DNA from: JBFWVD01 sp050246915
Lineage (GTDB): Bacteria; Actinomycetota; Acidimicrobiia; Acidimicrobiales; Ilumatobacteraceae
NCBI GenBank assembly: GCA_050246915.1
Contig: JBFWVD010000059.1
Coordinates: 1-29,314 of the forward strand
DNA length: 29,314 nucleotides
Reading direction: 5' to 3'
Shown: one piece after another, positions 7,590 through 15,910 of the stretch
Layout of the letters: the number at the start of each line of letters is the position of its first letter
Position numbering within the stretch: position 1 is the first letter of the stretch
Program-made: the position numbers and the translations under genes
Notes under the pieces: generated by a model
What the model saw: the letters and a program-made list of their open reading frames with translations, nothing else
Database searches by the model: none
Told to the model about the DNA's origin: nothing

Positions 7590-8372
7590 ATGGGTGACAC
7601 GTTCGATGTGGAAACCACGGGACGCGTCGTGGTCGCCACCTTCAATCGTCCCGACCAGCTCAACACCATGACTGCCACGATGCTCGACGAGCTGGACGAG
7701 CTGCTCCACCAGATCTCGGCGGACCGCAGCGTCGGAGCATTGGTCATCACCGGCAGCGGCCGGGCGTTCAGCGCCGGCGGTGACATCAACGGCTTCGAAC
7801 CAGATCTCGCCGTCGAGGCGTTCGCAGCTTCGGCCAAGCGCACCACCGACGTGCTCGATCGTCTCCAGGGTTCATCGATACCGACGATCGCGGCCATCAA
7901 CGGCATCGCCCTCGGCGGTGGACTGGAGCTGGCGTTGGCCTGCGATCTTCGTGTCGCCGTGTCCACCGCCAAGCTCGGCACGCCCGAGATCGCGCTCGGG
8001 TTCCTGCCCGGCGGCGGCGGCACCGCTCGCCTCTCCCGCATGGTTCCCCCGGCGATCGCCAAGCAACTGTTGTTGACAGGTCAGCCGATCACCGCGGCGG
8101 AGGCCCATCGCGTCGGACTCATCAACGAGATCACCGATGACGCCGATGCGTGCCTGTCGCGAGCGCTCGCCATGGCCGAGCGCCTGGCGTCCATGCCGCC
8201 GCTCGCCGTTGCCGCGGGCAAGTGGCTGGTCGACAAGGGCGCGCTTCTCCCGCTCGAAGAAGCCATCGTCATGGAGCGGCAGACGGTGGCGACGTTGTTC
8301 GCCACGCACGATCGTGTCGAAGGCGTCGCCGCGTTCATGGAGCGGCGTCCCCCGAGGTTCGAAGGGCGCTGA
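7590..8372 (+). CDS. Enoyl-CoA hydratase/isomerase family protein, second copy
   Basis: A 260-residue crotonase-fold protein with FNRPDQLNTM at the N-terminus, oxyanion-hole segments GSGRAFSAGGDI and NGIALGGGLELALACDLRVA, and the family ending RRPPRFEGR. The first catalytic glutamate is present as Glu133 (GTPEIALG), but the position of the second holds Gln159 (AIAKQLLLTG). This is the mirror image of the other crotonase at 3570, which keeps the second and lacks the first. Single-glutamate crotonases are often isomerases or act on unusual acyl-CoAs. The start is firm: GGGAGG lies 6 bases before ATG 7590. It converges with a P450 gene. Confidence 0.87.
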   Translation: MGDTFDVETTGRVVVATFNRPDQLNTMTATMLDELDELLHQISADRSVGALVITGSGRAFSAGGDINGFEPDLAVEAFAASAKRTTDVLDRLQGSSIPTIAAINGIALGGGLELALACDLRVAVSTAKLGTPEIALGFLPGGGGTARLSRMVPPAIAKQLLLTGQPITAAEAHRVGLINEITDDADACLSRALAMAERLASMPPLAVAAGKWLVDKGALLPLEEAIVMERQTVATLFATHDRVEGVAAFMERRPPRFEGR

Positions 8373-8379
8373 GCCGGTC

Positions 8380-8392
8380 CGCACCATGTGCG
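8380..8392. terminator. Small hairpin between converging hydratase and P450 genes
   Basis: CGCAC-CAT-GTGCG is a perfect 5-bp stem with a 3-base loop in the 23-bp gap between two stop codons. There is no T-tract. Confidence 0.2.
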
Positions 8393-8395
8393 CGA

Positions 8396-9634
8396 TCAGC
8401 GCCGATCGAACGCCAGATGCAGATGTTCCGGTCCTCGCATCATCGCCGCGGCGGGAGCGACCTCGACGGGCTGACGGATGGACATGTTGGTGAACCGATC
8501 GGTGAGGGCGATGGTCCCTTCCCGCATCGATGAGCGGGCGAAGGCGTGACCCAGGCAGTAGTGAGAGCCCCACCCGAAGGGCAGACGCGATTTGCCGAGA
8601 TTGTCGCGGCTCATGTCGAAGGTGTCGGGATCAGGGAACATCGCCGGATCACGACTCGCAGCCTGCAAGTTCAAGATGATGCGGCGCTTGGCCGGGAACA
8701 ACATGTTGTCGATCACCACGTCGTCGTGGGGGATGCGCACCACGAACTGCGTGACCGGAGCGATGCGCATCGCCTCTTCGATGGCAGCGGGGATGAGTGA
8801 GTGGTCAGCGGCCAACTGATCCCACATGCCCAACTCGATGAACAACTTGATGGCCGACGCGAGTTGGAACTTGGTGGTGCCAGCACCAGCGAACAGCAGG
8901 TTGATCACGTTGCCGGTGAGCTCGCTCTGACTCAGTTCTCCCTCGATCGCTTGTGCCTCGATGAGGCCGCTCAGGAAGTCGTCGGTCGGCTCCCGACGAC
9001 GTCGATCGAGGATATCGACGACGTAGTCCTCCATGGTCTGTAGAGCCGCACCGATGCGCTCGAAGCCGGGGGCCATGGGGACCGCGGCCAGGAGATGCAG
9101 ATCGAGCGCAGCTGAGATGAAGCGGGGGATCTCCTCGACGGGAACGCCCACGGCCCGGCACAACAGCTCCATCGGATAGTGCAAGGTGAAGTCATCGATG
9201 AGATCGTGATCGCGGGACGAGCCGAAGATCTCCGCCCACTTCGCGGCCACCTCAGCCATGAGAGCCCGGTGTTGATCGACCCGCCGCAACGTGAACGCCC
9301 GTGCGAACACCAGTCGGACCTTGTCATGGCGCGCCTTCTCCATCGACAACAGCAGCCCGTCGCGGGCCCACCGCTGCATGATCTCGGGGGCGCCCTTCTG
9401 CTCGAAGTGCTTGGCGTCCACGGTGTGGAAGCGATCGTCGACGAGGAGCTTGCCGACCCAGTCGTAGGAGAGGAACTCGACGCCTCGATGGCTCTTGGCC
9501 ATGCCGTTGCCGGCGATCCTGGCATCGCGGAGCATCCCGATCGGATCAGCGGCGTACTCCTCCGAAAGTACATCGAGTCGGGGAAGATCCATCTCCTCGA
9601 TCGAGATGGGACCTGATGCATCGGTGCTCGCCAT
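8396..9634 (-). CDS. Cytochrome P450
   Basis: A 412-residue soluble bacterial P450. The haem-binding loop is FGWGSHYCLGHAFAR with the thiolate Cys360. The ExxR motif is Glu287 and Arg290 (IEEAMR). The I-helix oxygen-activation motif reads AGAGTT (249-254), so the usual Asp/Glu before Thr-Thr is Gly252. That acidic residue normally helps deliver protons to the bound oxygen, so the proton route or reaction may differ here. Class-level role: hydroxylation of a hydrophobic substrate using ferredoxin-borne electrons; no ferredoxin is nearby. AGGAG lies 8 bases before the ATG. It is the last gene of the five-gene operon, 14 bp after the VOC gene. Confidence 0.92.
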   Translation of the reverse strand: MASTDASGPISIEEMDLPRLDVLSEEYAADPIGMLRDARIAGNGMAKSHRGVEFLSYDWVGKLLVDDRFHTVDAKHFEQKGAPEIMQRWARDGLLLSMEKARHDKVRLVFARAFTLRRVDQHRALMAEVAAKWAEIFGSSRDHDLIDDFTLHYPMELLCRAVGVPVEEIPRFISAALDLHLLAAVPMAPGFERIGAALQTMEDYVVDILDRRRREPTDDFLSGLIEAQAIEGELSQSELTGNVINLLFAGAGTTKFQLASAIKLFIELGMWDQLAADHSLIPAAIEEAMRIAPVTQFVVRIPHDDVVIDNMLFPAKRRIILNLQAASRDPAMFPDPDTFDMSRDNLGKSRLPFGWGSHYCLGHAFARSSMREGTIALTDRFTNMSIRQPVEVAPAAAMMRGPEHLHLAFDRR

Positions 9635-9648
9635 GATCGTCTCTCCTC

Positions 9649-10170
9649 TCAGTCCTGGGGCAGGCCCACGGGCCAGCCCAACTCGTTGGCGCCGAGGAAC
9701 TCGCCGTGCGCCTCGCGGCTCGTCGAGTCGTGATGGCGGATCAACTCGATGCGGTTTCCCTCGGGATCGACACAGAAGGCAATGTCCGTCACTCCTCCCC
9801 CGGCGAAGGCGAACTCGGCACACGTGTTCGCGCGGTACTCCCCACCGTGCGCCGCGATGAGCGCAGCGATCGCGTCGATGTCGTCGACGACGAAGGACAG
9901 ATGGCAAAAGCCCATGTCGTCATCGGCGATGGGCAGTGGGCGTGCACGATGAGCGCTCGCGTACTCGAGCAGCTCGAGACAGAAGCCGTCCTTACGCAGG
10001 AAGATGCCACGCAGCTGGGCGTGGGGCACCTCCATCACCTGGGCGAGACGACGTCCGCGCCCCACGTAGGGATGCTCCGACGCGCTGAACCCGAACACTC
10101 CCACGTAGAACGCCGCCACCGGTTCGAGGTTCTCGACCGTCAGTGCGAGGTGCGAAAAGGTGGCGGTCAC
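9649..10170 (-). CDS. VOC family protein (glyoxalase / dioxygenase-like)
   Basis: A 173-residue single VOC-fold protein. It begins TFSHLALTVENLEPVAAFYVGVFGF, has LRGIFLRKDGFCLELLEY and GFCHLSFVVDDIDAIAALI in the middle, and ends with DIAFCVDPEGNRIELIRHH. The His in SHLAL, the His in CHLSFVV and the Glu in NRIELI are positioned like the metal ligands of methylmalonyl-CoA epimerases, lactoylglutathione lyases and ring-cleavage dioxygenases, so a divalent metal is likely, but the reaction is open. The start is GTG 10170, preceded by GGAGG at 7 bases and overlapping the upstream TGA (GTGA). It is the fourth gene of the operon. Confidence 0.82.
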   Translation of the reverse strand: MTATFSHLALTVENLEPVAAFYVGVFGFSASEHPYVGRGRRLAQVMEVPHAQLRGIFLRKDGFCLELLEYASAHRARPLPIADDDMGFCHLSFVVDDIDAIAALIAAHGGEYRANTCAEFAFAGGGVTDIAFCVDPEGNRIELIRHHDSTSREAHGEFLGANELGWPVGLPQD

Positions 10171-11081
10171 GATGCCACCTCCGATCGGACCCAGCGCGCA
10201 TCGGCATGGGCGACGGCCGCCTCTCGGGTGCCGCCCAGCTCCACCCGCAGTGCTTCGAGGCGCATCGTCCAGATGGAGAGTCCGAACTCGGAGGTGAAGC
10301 CTCGTGCTCCACAGATCTGATGCAGCTCGGGAGGTGACTTCGCCGCCGTCGCCGCTGCGTACGAGACGGCCGAGGCGATGGCGACCGGATCGTTGTGGAA
10401 GGCGCCGTACCGGACCAGTACCGACGTACCCGCAGCATCGACGGCGAGCTCGCTGACGCGATGACGAAGCGCCTGCTTGGTGCTCAGCGGCAGCCCGAAC
10501 GCCTTGCGCTGCTTGAGGTACGCCGCGGCATGCTCCACAGCTGCCTGTGCCGCACCGGCGATCTCGGCCGCCCAGCCCAGACGGACGATGTCGAGGGGCG
10601 ACCCGGTCAGTGGCCACGGCACCGCCGTTCGGGCGCCGACCGTGAACGTTCCATAGTTCGAGCCGAAGCCGGAGCCGACCGGAATCCATCCCTGCACATC
10701 TGCGAGCGACACCGAGTCGGCCGACACGATGACCACCGTGGTGACATCCGCACCACCGCGCACCGGACCGTCGGCGCCGTCAACAATAATTGCGCAAGGA
10801 CCGACCATCGGTCGGCTCGCCCCCTGCCGAGCGATCGGGGCAATGAGCAACTGCGCCGTCGGGTCGAGGCGAGCGCCGAGCTTGGCGGCGTGTTCGACCA
10901 GCAAGATCCGATCGAGCAATGTCAGGTCTTCATCGGTGAGCATTGCGTCGGCGTGCACCGCGGCAATGAGGGCGCTGTCGCAGGAGCCCGGGAGACCGTC
11001 GTCGTTGCGCGGGTCGCTGTCGACCAGCACGCTCAGGTGATCGAGTCGAGCTTGTTGTGTGGCGTCGAGATCGAAGTCCAT
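10167..11081 (-). CDS. Short acyl-CoA dehydrogenase-like protein (probable partner subunit)
   Basis: A 304-residue protein that matches the C-terminal half of acyl-CoA dehydrogenases: AAVEHAAAYLKQRKAFGLPLSTKQALRHRVSELAVD is the helical C-domain, followed by HQICGARGFTSEFGLSIWTMRLEAL. The N-terminal half is shorter and diverged, and the usual FAD-contact beta-domain signature is not recognisable. Such short proteins encoded next to a full-length acyl-CoA dehydrogenase form alpha2-beta2 heterotetramers in mycobacterial cholesterol side-chain breakdown (FadE26/27 and FadE28/29 types). That partnership with the gene at 11083 is inferred from adjacency and length. The start is strong (AAGGAGG 5 bases before ATG). 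It follows its partner after one base and overlaps the VOC gene. Confidence 0.83.
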   Translation of the reverse strand: MDFDLDATQQARLDHLSVLVDSDPRNDDGLPGSCDSALIAAVHADAMLTDEDLTLLDRILLVEHAAKLGARLDPTAQLLIAPIARQGASRPMVGPCAIIVDGADGPVRGGADVTTVVIVSADSVSLADVQGWIPVGSGFGSNYGTFTVGARTAVPWPLTGSPLDIVRLGWAAEIAGAAQAAVEHAAAYLKQRKAFGLPLSTKQALRHRVSELAVDAAGTSVLVRYGAFHNDPVAIASAVSYAAATAAKSPPELHQICGARGFTSEFGLSIWTMRLEALRVELGGTREAAVAHADARWVRSEVAS

Positions 11082-11082
11082 C

Positions 11083-12219
11083 TCAACCTCCTTCCGATCC
11101 GAGCAGCGCGCGCGAGATGAGGTTGAGTTGCACCTCCGCGCTGCCACCTCCGAGTCCGGCGATCATCGATGTCTTGAACTGTGAGTTGCCGATGGAACCG
11201 AGTCGCAAGCTGTCGCTTCCCATCAGGTCGAACGCCACCTCGGCCACACCCCGCTCGGCTCGCACAATGGCGACGCGGGCGAGGTTCACGATCGTTCCGT
11301 TCGGCCGACCTTTCACCCGATCGTCGATCACCTGATAGGCGAGAATGCGAGCAGCGTCGATGTCGGCCTGGGCCTTGCCGAACTGGGCCCGAACACCCCG
11401 GTCCGCCCATTGCCCGTTCTGTTGGGCTCTCTCGCGGAGCTGATCGAGCACCATTTCCGAACGGGCGTAGCGGGGGCCACCGATGCGCTCGTGGGCCAGC
11501 GCGTCCCGGATGATCTCCCATCCGTTGTTCTCCTCGCCGAGCAACATCGAGCGATCGACCTTGACATCGCTGAACGTGAGCCGGTGCACGACGTGGATGT
11601 CAAGGACGGTGGAGATCGGTTCGATCACGAAGCCGTCGAGCCCGGTGGGCACCATGAAGATCGAGATGCCCCGGGTCCCGGTGGAGGTGGGATCGGTGCG
11701 CGCCAGTACGAAGCAGTAGTGCGCCCACTGCGCGTACGAGGTCCAGATCTTCACACCGTTGAGCGTGTACTCGCCGTTGCTCCCCACGGCGGTGGCTGCG
11801 AGCGCGGCGAGATCGGTACCGGCCTGAGGCTCGGAGAAGCCTTGGCACCAGATGATGTCGCCGGCGGTGATGCGGTTGAGGTGATAGTCCTTCTGCTCCG
11901 CCGTGCCGGCCGCCATGATCGCCGGTCCGATCCAGTTCACGTTCATGTACTGCGCGCCGCGTGGCTCACCGGCTCGCCACAGCTCCTCACCCAACACGAT
12001 GAACTGCCAACCGGACGCGTCGCGTCCGCCGTACTCGCGTGGCCAGTGCGGGGCCAGGAGCCCGGCCTTGCCGAGCTTGGCGCAGAAATCGAAGGTGAAC
12101 TGCGAGGCCGGCTCTTCGCCGGGCACCAGCGTGAACCAGTGCTCGGGCAGTTCGGCGGCCAAGAAGTCGCGCAGCTCCTGACGGAATGCGGCTTCGTCGT
12201 CGCTCCAGGCGAACTCCAC
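11083..12219 (-). CDS. Acyl-CoA dehydrogenase
   Basis: A 378-residue protein of normal family length. The N-terminal helical domain starts EFAWSDDEAAFRQELRDFL, the FAD/substrate-contact strand is CQGFSEPQAGTDLAAL with the following NGVKIWTSYAQWAHY, and the C-terminal domain includes HERIGGPRYARSEMVL and ends GLGGGSAEVQLNLISRALLG. It oxidises an acyl-CoA to the 2-enoyl-CoA with FAD. At the position of the MCAD-type catalytic glutamate (YEGT) the sequence reads GGGS, so the base may lie elsewhere (the Glu in HERIGG is a candidate) or come from the partner subunit. The start is GTG 12219, 2 bases after the P450 stop, with GGTGGG nearby. It is the second gene of the operon. Confidence 0.88.
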   Translation of the reverse strand: MEFAWSDDEAAFRQELRDFLAAELPEHWFTLVPGEEPASQFTFDFCAKLGKAGLLAPHWPREYGGRDASGWQFIVLGEELWRAGEPRGAQYMNVNWIGPAIMAAGTAEQKDYHLNRITAGDIIWCQGFSEPQAGTDLAALAATAVGSNGEYTLNGVKIWTSYAQWAHYCFVLARTDPTSTGTRGISIFMVPTGLDGFVIEPISTVLDIHVVHRLTFSDVKVDRSMLLGEENNGWEIIRDALAHERIGGPRYARSEMVLDQLRERAQQNGQWADRGVRAQFGKAQADIDAARILAYQVIDDRVKGRPNGTIVNLARVAIVRAERGVAEVAFDLMGSDSLRLGSIGNSQFKTSMIAGLGGGSAEVQLNLISRALLGSEGG

Positions 12220-12221
12220 GG

Positions 12222-13436
12222 TCAGCCCACCGGATCCCACACGAGCTGCAGACGATCGATGCCGAACACGCCGCCACCGGAGTGTTCGGTGATCTGTGAT
12301 GCATCGAAGCCGGGAGCCAGGCGATAGTCGGGTACGAGCTTGTGCCACTCCTCGAACGCGATGCGCAACTCACGGCGAGCGAGATGCGATCCGACACAAC
12401 GATGCGGGCCCGCCCCGAATGCCATGTGATGGTTGGCCACCCGATCGAAGTCCACCTTGTCGGCCTCGGCGAACTCCTTCGAGTCCCGCGTGCCGGCCAC
12501 CAACGGCATGAACACGATCTGGTCCTTCTTCATCGGGCAGCCGTGGAAGTTCGTGTCTTCCATCACGCGGCGCCCCGGTGTGACCGTGGCGTAGTAGCGG
12601 ATGAGCTCTTCGATGGCCGAAGGGATGATGGCGGGGTCGTTGGCCACGCGTCGCCGATCGTCGTCATGGGTGGCGAGATGTAGGAACGAATAGCCCAGCT
12701 GCTGGGTGACCGTGTCGAGACCGGCCATGAACATGAGCACGCACATGCCGAGCAGATCGGGTTCGGGGATGGGCTTTCCGTCCAGCTTCCACGTGAGAGC
12801 CGCGCTGACGAGATCGTCGCTCGGGTTCTTGCGACGCTCCTCGAGCAAGACGGCGAAGTAGTCGTTCACCTCGTACATCGCCTTCATCATGTTGGACATG
12901 TCCGGATCGCTCTCGGTGGAGTAGTTCAAGATGGCGTCTTCCCACACCATGAACTGCGGTGCCTCCTCGACCGGGAGTCCCATGAGACCCATGAAGATCG
13001 TGGTCGGGTACTCGCGAGCGAAGTCGGCCATGAAGTCGCATTCGCCGCGCGATGCGAGGGACGTGACGAGGTCGATGCAGCGTGATCGCACCTTCGGTTC
13101 GAGCTTCTCGATAGCGGCCGGTGCGAAGTGTGGGCCGAGCAGCTGGCGCCACTGCGTATGTCGTGGTGGATCGAGGTGCAGCGGGATCCACGCGAAGGCC
13201 GGGTGCGGATCGGATGGTTGGGTCGCCGTCGAAGAGAACAGCGTGGGGTTCTGCAACACCTCGCGGATCAGCTCGGCGCGGGTCATCACCCAGAAGCCCT
13301 CGAAACGCTCGCTGAAGAACGTGTCGCCCTGCGATCGCAGATCGTCGTAGATGGCCATGCGCCCCAGCGCCTTGGTGTCGAAGTACGGGTCCCACTCCCC
13401 GAGCGAGAATTCACGGACGTCATCGGTAGCCCTCAT
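12222..13436 (-). CDS. Cytochrome P450 (first gene of the operon)
   Basis: A 404-residue bacterial P450 with all core motifs intact: I-helix AGLDTVT (238-244), ExxR in IEELIR, and the haem loop FGAGPHRCVGSHLAR with Cys347. The segment IPLHLDPPRHTQWRQLLGPHF is the conserved C-helix heme-propionate contact region (HxxxR-like). It would hydroxylate a hydrophobic substrate. ATG 13436 is preferred over the ATG at 13451 because GGGGG lies 6 bases before it, whereas the upstream ATG has no ribosome site. Downstream genes follow within 2 bases, so the whole acyl-CoA dehydrogenase set depends on this promoter. It is divergent from an SDR gene. Confidence 0.92.
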   Translation of the reverse strand: MRATDDVREFSLGEWDPYFDTKALGRMAIYDDLRSQGDTFFSERFEGFWVMTRAELIREVLQNPTLFSSTATQPSDPHPAFAWIPLHLDPPRHTQWRQLLGPHFAPAAIEKLEPKVRSRCIDLVTSLASRGECDFMADFAREYPTTIFMGLMGLPVEEAPQFMVWEDAILNYSTESDPDMSNMMKAMYEVNDYFAVLLEERRKNPSDDLVSAALTWKLDGKPIPEPDLLGMCVLMFMAGLDTVTQQLGYSFLHLATHDDDRRRVANDPAIIPSAIEELIRYYATVTPGRRVMEDTNFHGCPMKKDQIVFMPLVAGTRDSKEFAEADKVDFDRVANHHMAFGAGPHRCVGSHLARRELRIAFEEWHKLVPDYRLAPGFDASQITEHSGGGVFGIDRLQLVWDPVG

Positions 13437-13508
13437 CACATACCCCCACATGCAGTCGCAGCGAACGCGATGCGGCCGTCATGGTTCGGGGCCCCGCGTC
13501 CTCATGTC

Positions 13509-13514
13509 TAACCT
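13509..13514 (+). promoter_or_regulatory. -10 box of leaderless SDR gene
   Basis: TAACCT ends 7 bases before ATG 13522 and there is no Shine-Dalgarno. This supports 13522 rather than the in-frame ATG at 13504 as the start. Confidence 0.5.
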
Positions 13515-13521
13515 AGACGAC

Positions 13522-14361
13522 ATGACGAACCCACGGGTAGTGCTCATCACCGGATGTTCGCGAGGGATCGGACTCGCGGCGGCCATCGCGTTCGCTCGGT
13601 CGGGTGATCAGGTCGTGGCCACGATGCGCGATATCGCGGGCAGCGGCGACGCGGTTCGGGCCGAGTTAGAAGCAGCCGGGGTCACCGCCGATCTCATCGC
13701 ACTCGATGTCACCGACCAGTCGTCGGTCGATGCGTGTTTCGCCGACGCGTACTCCCGATATGGACGGATCGACGTGCTCGTGAACAACGCAGGCCTCGGC
13801 TACCGCGGCACCCTCGAGGAGTTGGCCATCGACGATCTGCAGGCGTCGCTCGACGTGAACTTCCTCGGATGTGCGCGCACGATGAAGGCGGTGCTCCCCT
13901 CGATGCGCGCTGCGGGCGCCGGCGTCATCATCAACGTCTCCAGCGTTGCTGGTTCGTTCGGTCAGCCCTTCAACGATGCCTACTGCGCGGCCAAGCACGC
14001 TCTCGAGGGGTTGTGCGAGTCGCTCACCCCGGTCGCCCGTGCATTCGGGGTACGGGTCGTCGTCGTCGAGCCGGGTGCCGTCGTCGGTGAGTTCGCCGCC
14101 AAGGGAGCCGGCATCCGTGACGTCGATCCCGCCAGCCCGTACGCGCCCATGCACAACGCCTACGACACCATGATGTCGGGCGCCTATGACGGAGCGCCGA
14201 TGTCCGATGAGATCGCCGCGGCCATCGTCGCCGCCGCCGGCGATCCCGAAGCGAGCGCGCGCATCCAGGTGCCCGAATCGACGGCACGCCTCATCGGGGT
14301 GAAGTTGAAGGACCTCTCCGGTGAGCGTGTGGTCGGCATCACCAGCAAGTGGCTCAGCTGA
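13522..14361 (+). CDS. Short-chain dehydrogenase/reductase (SDR)
   Basis: A 279-residue classical SDR: cofactor motif TGCSRGIG, NNAG in VLVNNAGLGY, catalytic Ser in INVSSVAG and Tyr/Lys in YCAAKHALEG. A basic residue directly after the glycine motif (CSRG) and ATMRD after the second strand suggest NADP(H), though this is weak evidence. After the Rossmann core comes a VVEPGAVVGEF loop and a C-terminal region of about 80 residues, as in 17-beta-hydroxysteroid-dehydrogenase-like SDRs of this length. The substrate is unknown. It is divergent from the P450/acyl-CoA dehydrogenase operon and followed after 40 bp by an acyl-CoA synthetase, a pairing consistent with lipid or steroid catabolism. Confidence 0.87.
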   Translation: MTNPRVVLITGCSRGIGLAAAIAFARSGDQVVATMRDIAGSGDAVRAELEAAGVTADLIALDVTDQSSVDACFADAYSRYGRIDVLVNNAGLGYRGTLEELAIDDLQASLDVNFLGCARTMKAVLPSMRAAGAGVIINVSSVAGSFGQPFNDAYCAAKHALEGLCESLTPVARAFGVRVVVVEPGAVVGEFAAKGAGIRDVDPASPYAPMHNAYDTMMSGAYDGAPMSDEIAAAIVAAAGDPEASARIQVPESTARLIGVKLKDLSGERVVGITSKWLS

Positions 14362-14401
14362 CCGGCTCGTCGACGCCTACCGACGACGAACGATCCATCA
14401 C

Positions 14402-15871
14402 ATGCCCGCCATCGCCTACGGAGACGCACTCGCCCTCAAGGCCGCAGAGCACCCGGATCGGCCATCACTCACCGATGGCACCGGCACCTTGACGCGTGCT
14501 GAGGTCGATCGTCAGACCGATCTCGCCGCGCGTCGACTCGTCGCCGCGGGCGCCGGGCCAGATCGTGTCGTGGCCTACACCGGTCCCAACTCGGCGCGGC
14601 TGTTGATGCTGGCATTCGCCATCTGGAAGGCGGGCGCCATCCCGCTCCCATTGCCGGAACGCAAAGGGCCGGCTGAGCTCGGCGCGCTCGTCGGCCTGGC
14701 ATCACCAGCCGTTGCAGTGGGCTTCGCCGACGACGTGGACATCTCCGCTCCCCGACTGAACCTCGATGCCATCTTCGCCGGCGAGCCAAGCGACACCGTT
14801 GAGGAGGCCGGTGCGCGCACGAAACGCCATGTCGCGTCGGTCGTTCGCATCGGCGTCTCCGGCGGCAGCACCGGAATCTCCAAGCTCATCAGCGTCGATG
14901 CCCCTGCGCTCATCAATCCCGCCAAGCCATGGCCCTATGGCATGGCGGCCGACGGTACGCACGTGGTCGCCCTCGATCTCGTCGATGGCACCGGGTTCGT
15001 GTCGTCGACCGCCGGGTTGGCAACGGGTAACCATCTCATCATCACTGAGGCGTTCGATCCGGCAGAGACCCTGCGTCTCATCGCTCATCATCGGGCCGAC
15101 TGGTTGGCGCTCACCCCACCACTGATGCTGCGGATCTGGAAGCTCGGCCCCGATCGGCGCAACGAGCACGATCTCTCCAGCCTCCGATACGTGACGCAGT
15201 ACTCGGGTGCCGCGGCTCCGTGGCTGAAGCGCGCGTTCATCGAATGGTTCGGCGCCGATCGCGTCGTGGAGAGCTACGGCGCCACCGACTCACGGGGCAA
15301 CACGTGGATCGATGGGCCAACCTGGCTGGCCCATCCGGGTGCGGTGGGACGGGCCGAGAACGGTTGTGAGATCGCCATCTTCGATGTCGACATGCGGCCG
15401 CTCCCCAACGGCGTCGTCGGCGATGTCTATATCCGTGATCTGACCGGGCGACGGAACTTCCATTACATCGGCATCGACGTGCAGACGCAGCCCGGCGGTT
15501 GGGAGACCGTCGGCGATATGGGTTGGCTCGATAATGACGGCTATCTGCACCTCGCCGATCGACGAAAGGACGTGATCACCACGCGCCAGGGGTTGGTGTT
15601 CCCATCGACGATCGAAGGCGCCATCGAGCGTCACGACGCGGTGCGCTCTGTGGTGGTCGTCGGGTTGCCGGGTGACGAGGGCATCGAGGAGATCCATGCG
15701 GTCATCGATGCGCCGTACGCTCCCGTCGACGCAGCCAGCATCCTGGAGTTCTTGGGGGCGGATCTGTCGCCCGAGTTGCTCCCCGCATCGATCGAGTTCG
15801 TCGACGGGCCGCTGCGCGACGCCGCCGGTAAGGCCCGCCGTGCTCAGCTCCGACAAGAACGGCTCCACTGA
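14402..15871 (+). CDS. AMP-dependent acyl-CoA synthetase/ligase
   Basis: A 489-residue ANL-superfamily enzyme. The nucleotide-binding loop is SGGSTGISK (153-161), the adenine-side motif is SYGATDS in place of the common YGxTE, the hinge-side motif is VGDMGWLDNDGYLHLADRRKDVI, and the catalytic lysine is Lys477 in AGKARRAQL near the end. It would activate a carboxylic acid to its acyl-AMP and then acyl-CoA. The acyl chain preference cannot be read. No Shine-Dalgarno is visible; AACGAT lies 7 bases before the ATG and may be a leaderless -10. It probably shares a unit with the SDR gene just upstream and supplies the CoA esters used by the nearby acyl-CoA dehydrogenases, which is inference. Confidence 0.88.
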   Translation: MPAIAYGDALALKAAEHPDRPSLTDGTGTLTRAEVDRQTDLAARRLVAAGAGPDRVVAYTGPNSARLLMLAFAIWKAGAIPLPLPERKGPAELGALVGLASPAVAVGFADDVDISAPRLNLDAIFAGEPSDTVEEAGARTKRHVASVVRIGVSGGSTGISKLISVDAPALINPAKPWPYGMAADGTHVVALDLVDGTGFVSSTAGLATGNHLIITEAFDPAETLRLIAHHRADWLALTPPLMLRIWKLGPDRRNEHDLSSLRYVTQYSGAAAPWLKRAFIEWFGADRVVESYGATDSRGNTWIDGPTWLAHPGAVGRAENGCEIAIFDVDMRPLPNGVVGDVYIRDLTGRRNFHYIGIDVQTQPGGWETVGDMGWLDNDGYLHLADRRKDVITTRQGLVFPSTIEGAIERHDAVRSVVVVGLPGDEGIEEIHAVIDAPYAPVDAASILEFLGADLSPELLPASIEFVDGPLRDAAGKARRAQLRQERLH

Positions 15872-15910
15872 GCCGACCTCCATCTCGTGCGCAACCGCAG
15901 TTGACGTCCC

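Noticed and set aside
6614..7597. Long plus-strand open frame opposite the MFS gene
   Set aside because: Low-complexity, Arg/His-rich translation typical of antisense GC-rich DNA; the minus-strand MFS protein has clear motifs and membrane segments.
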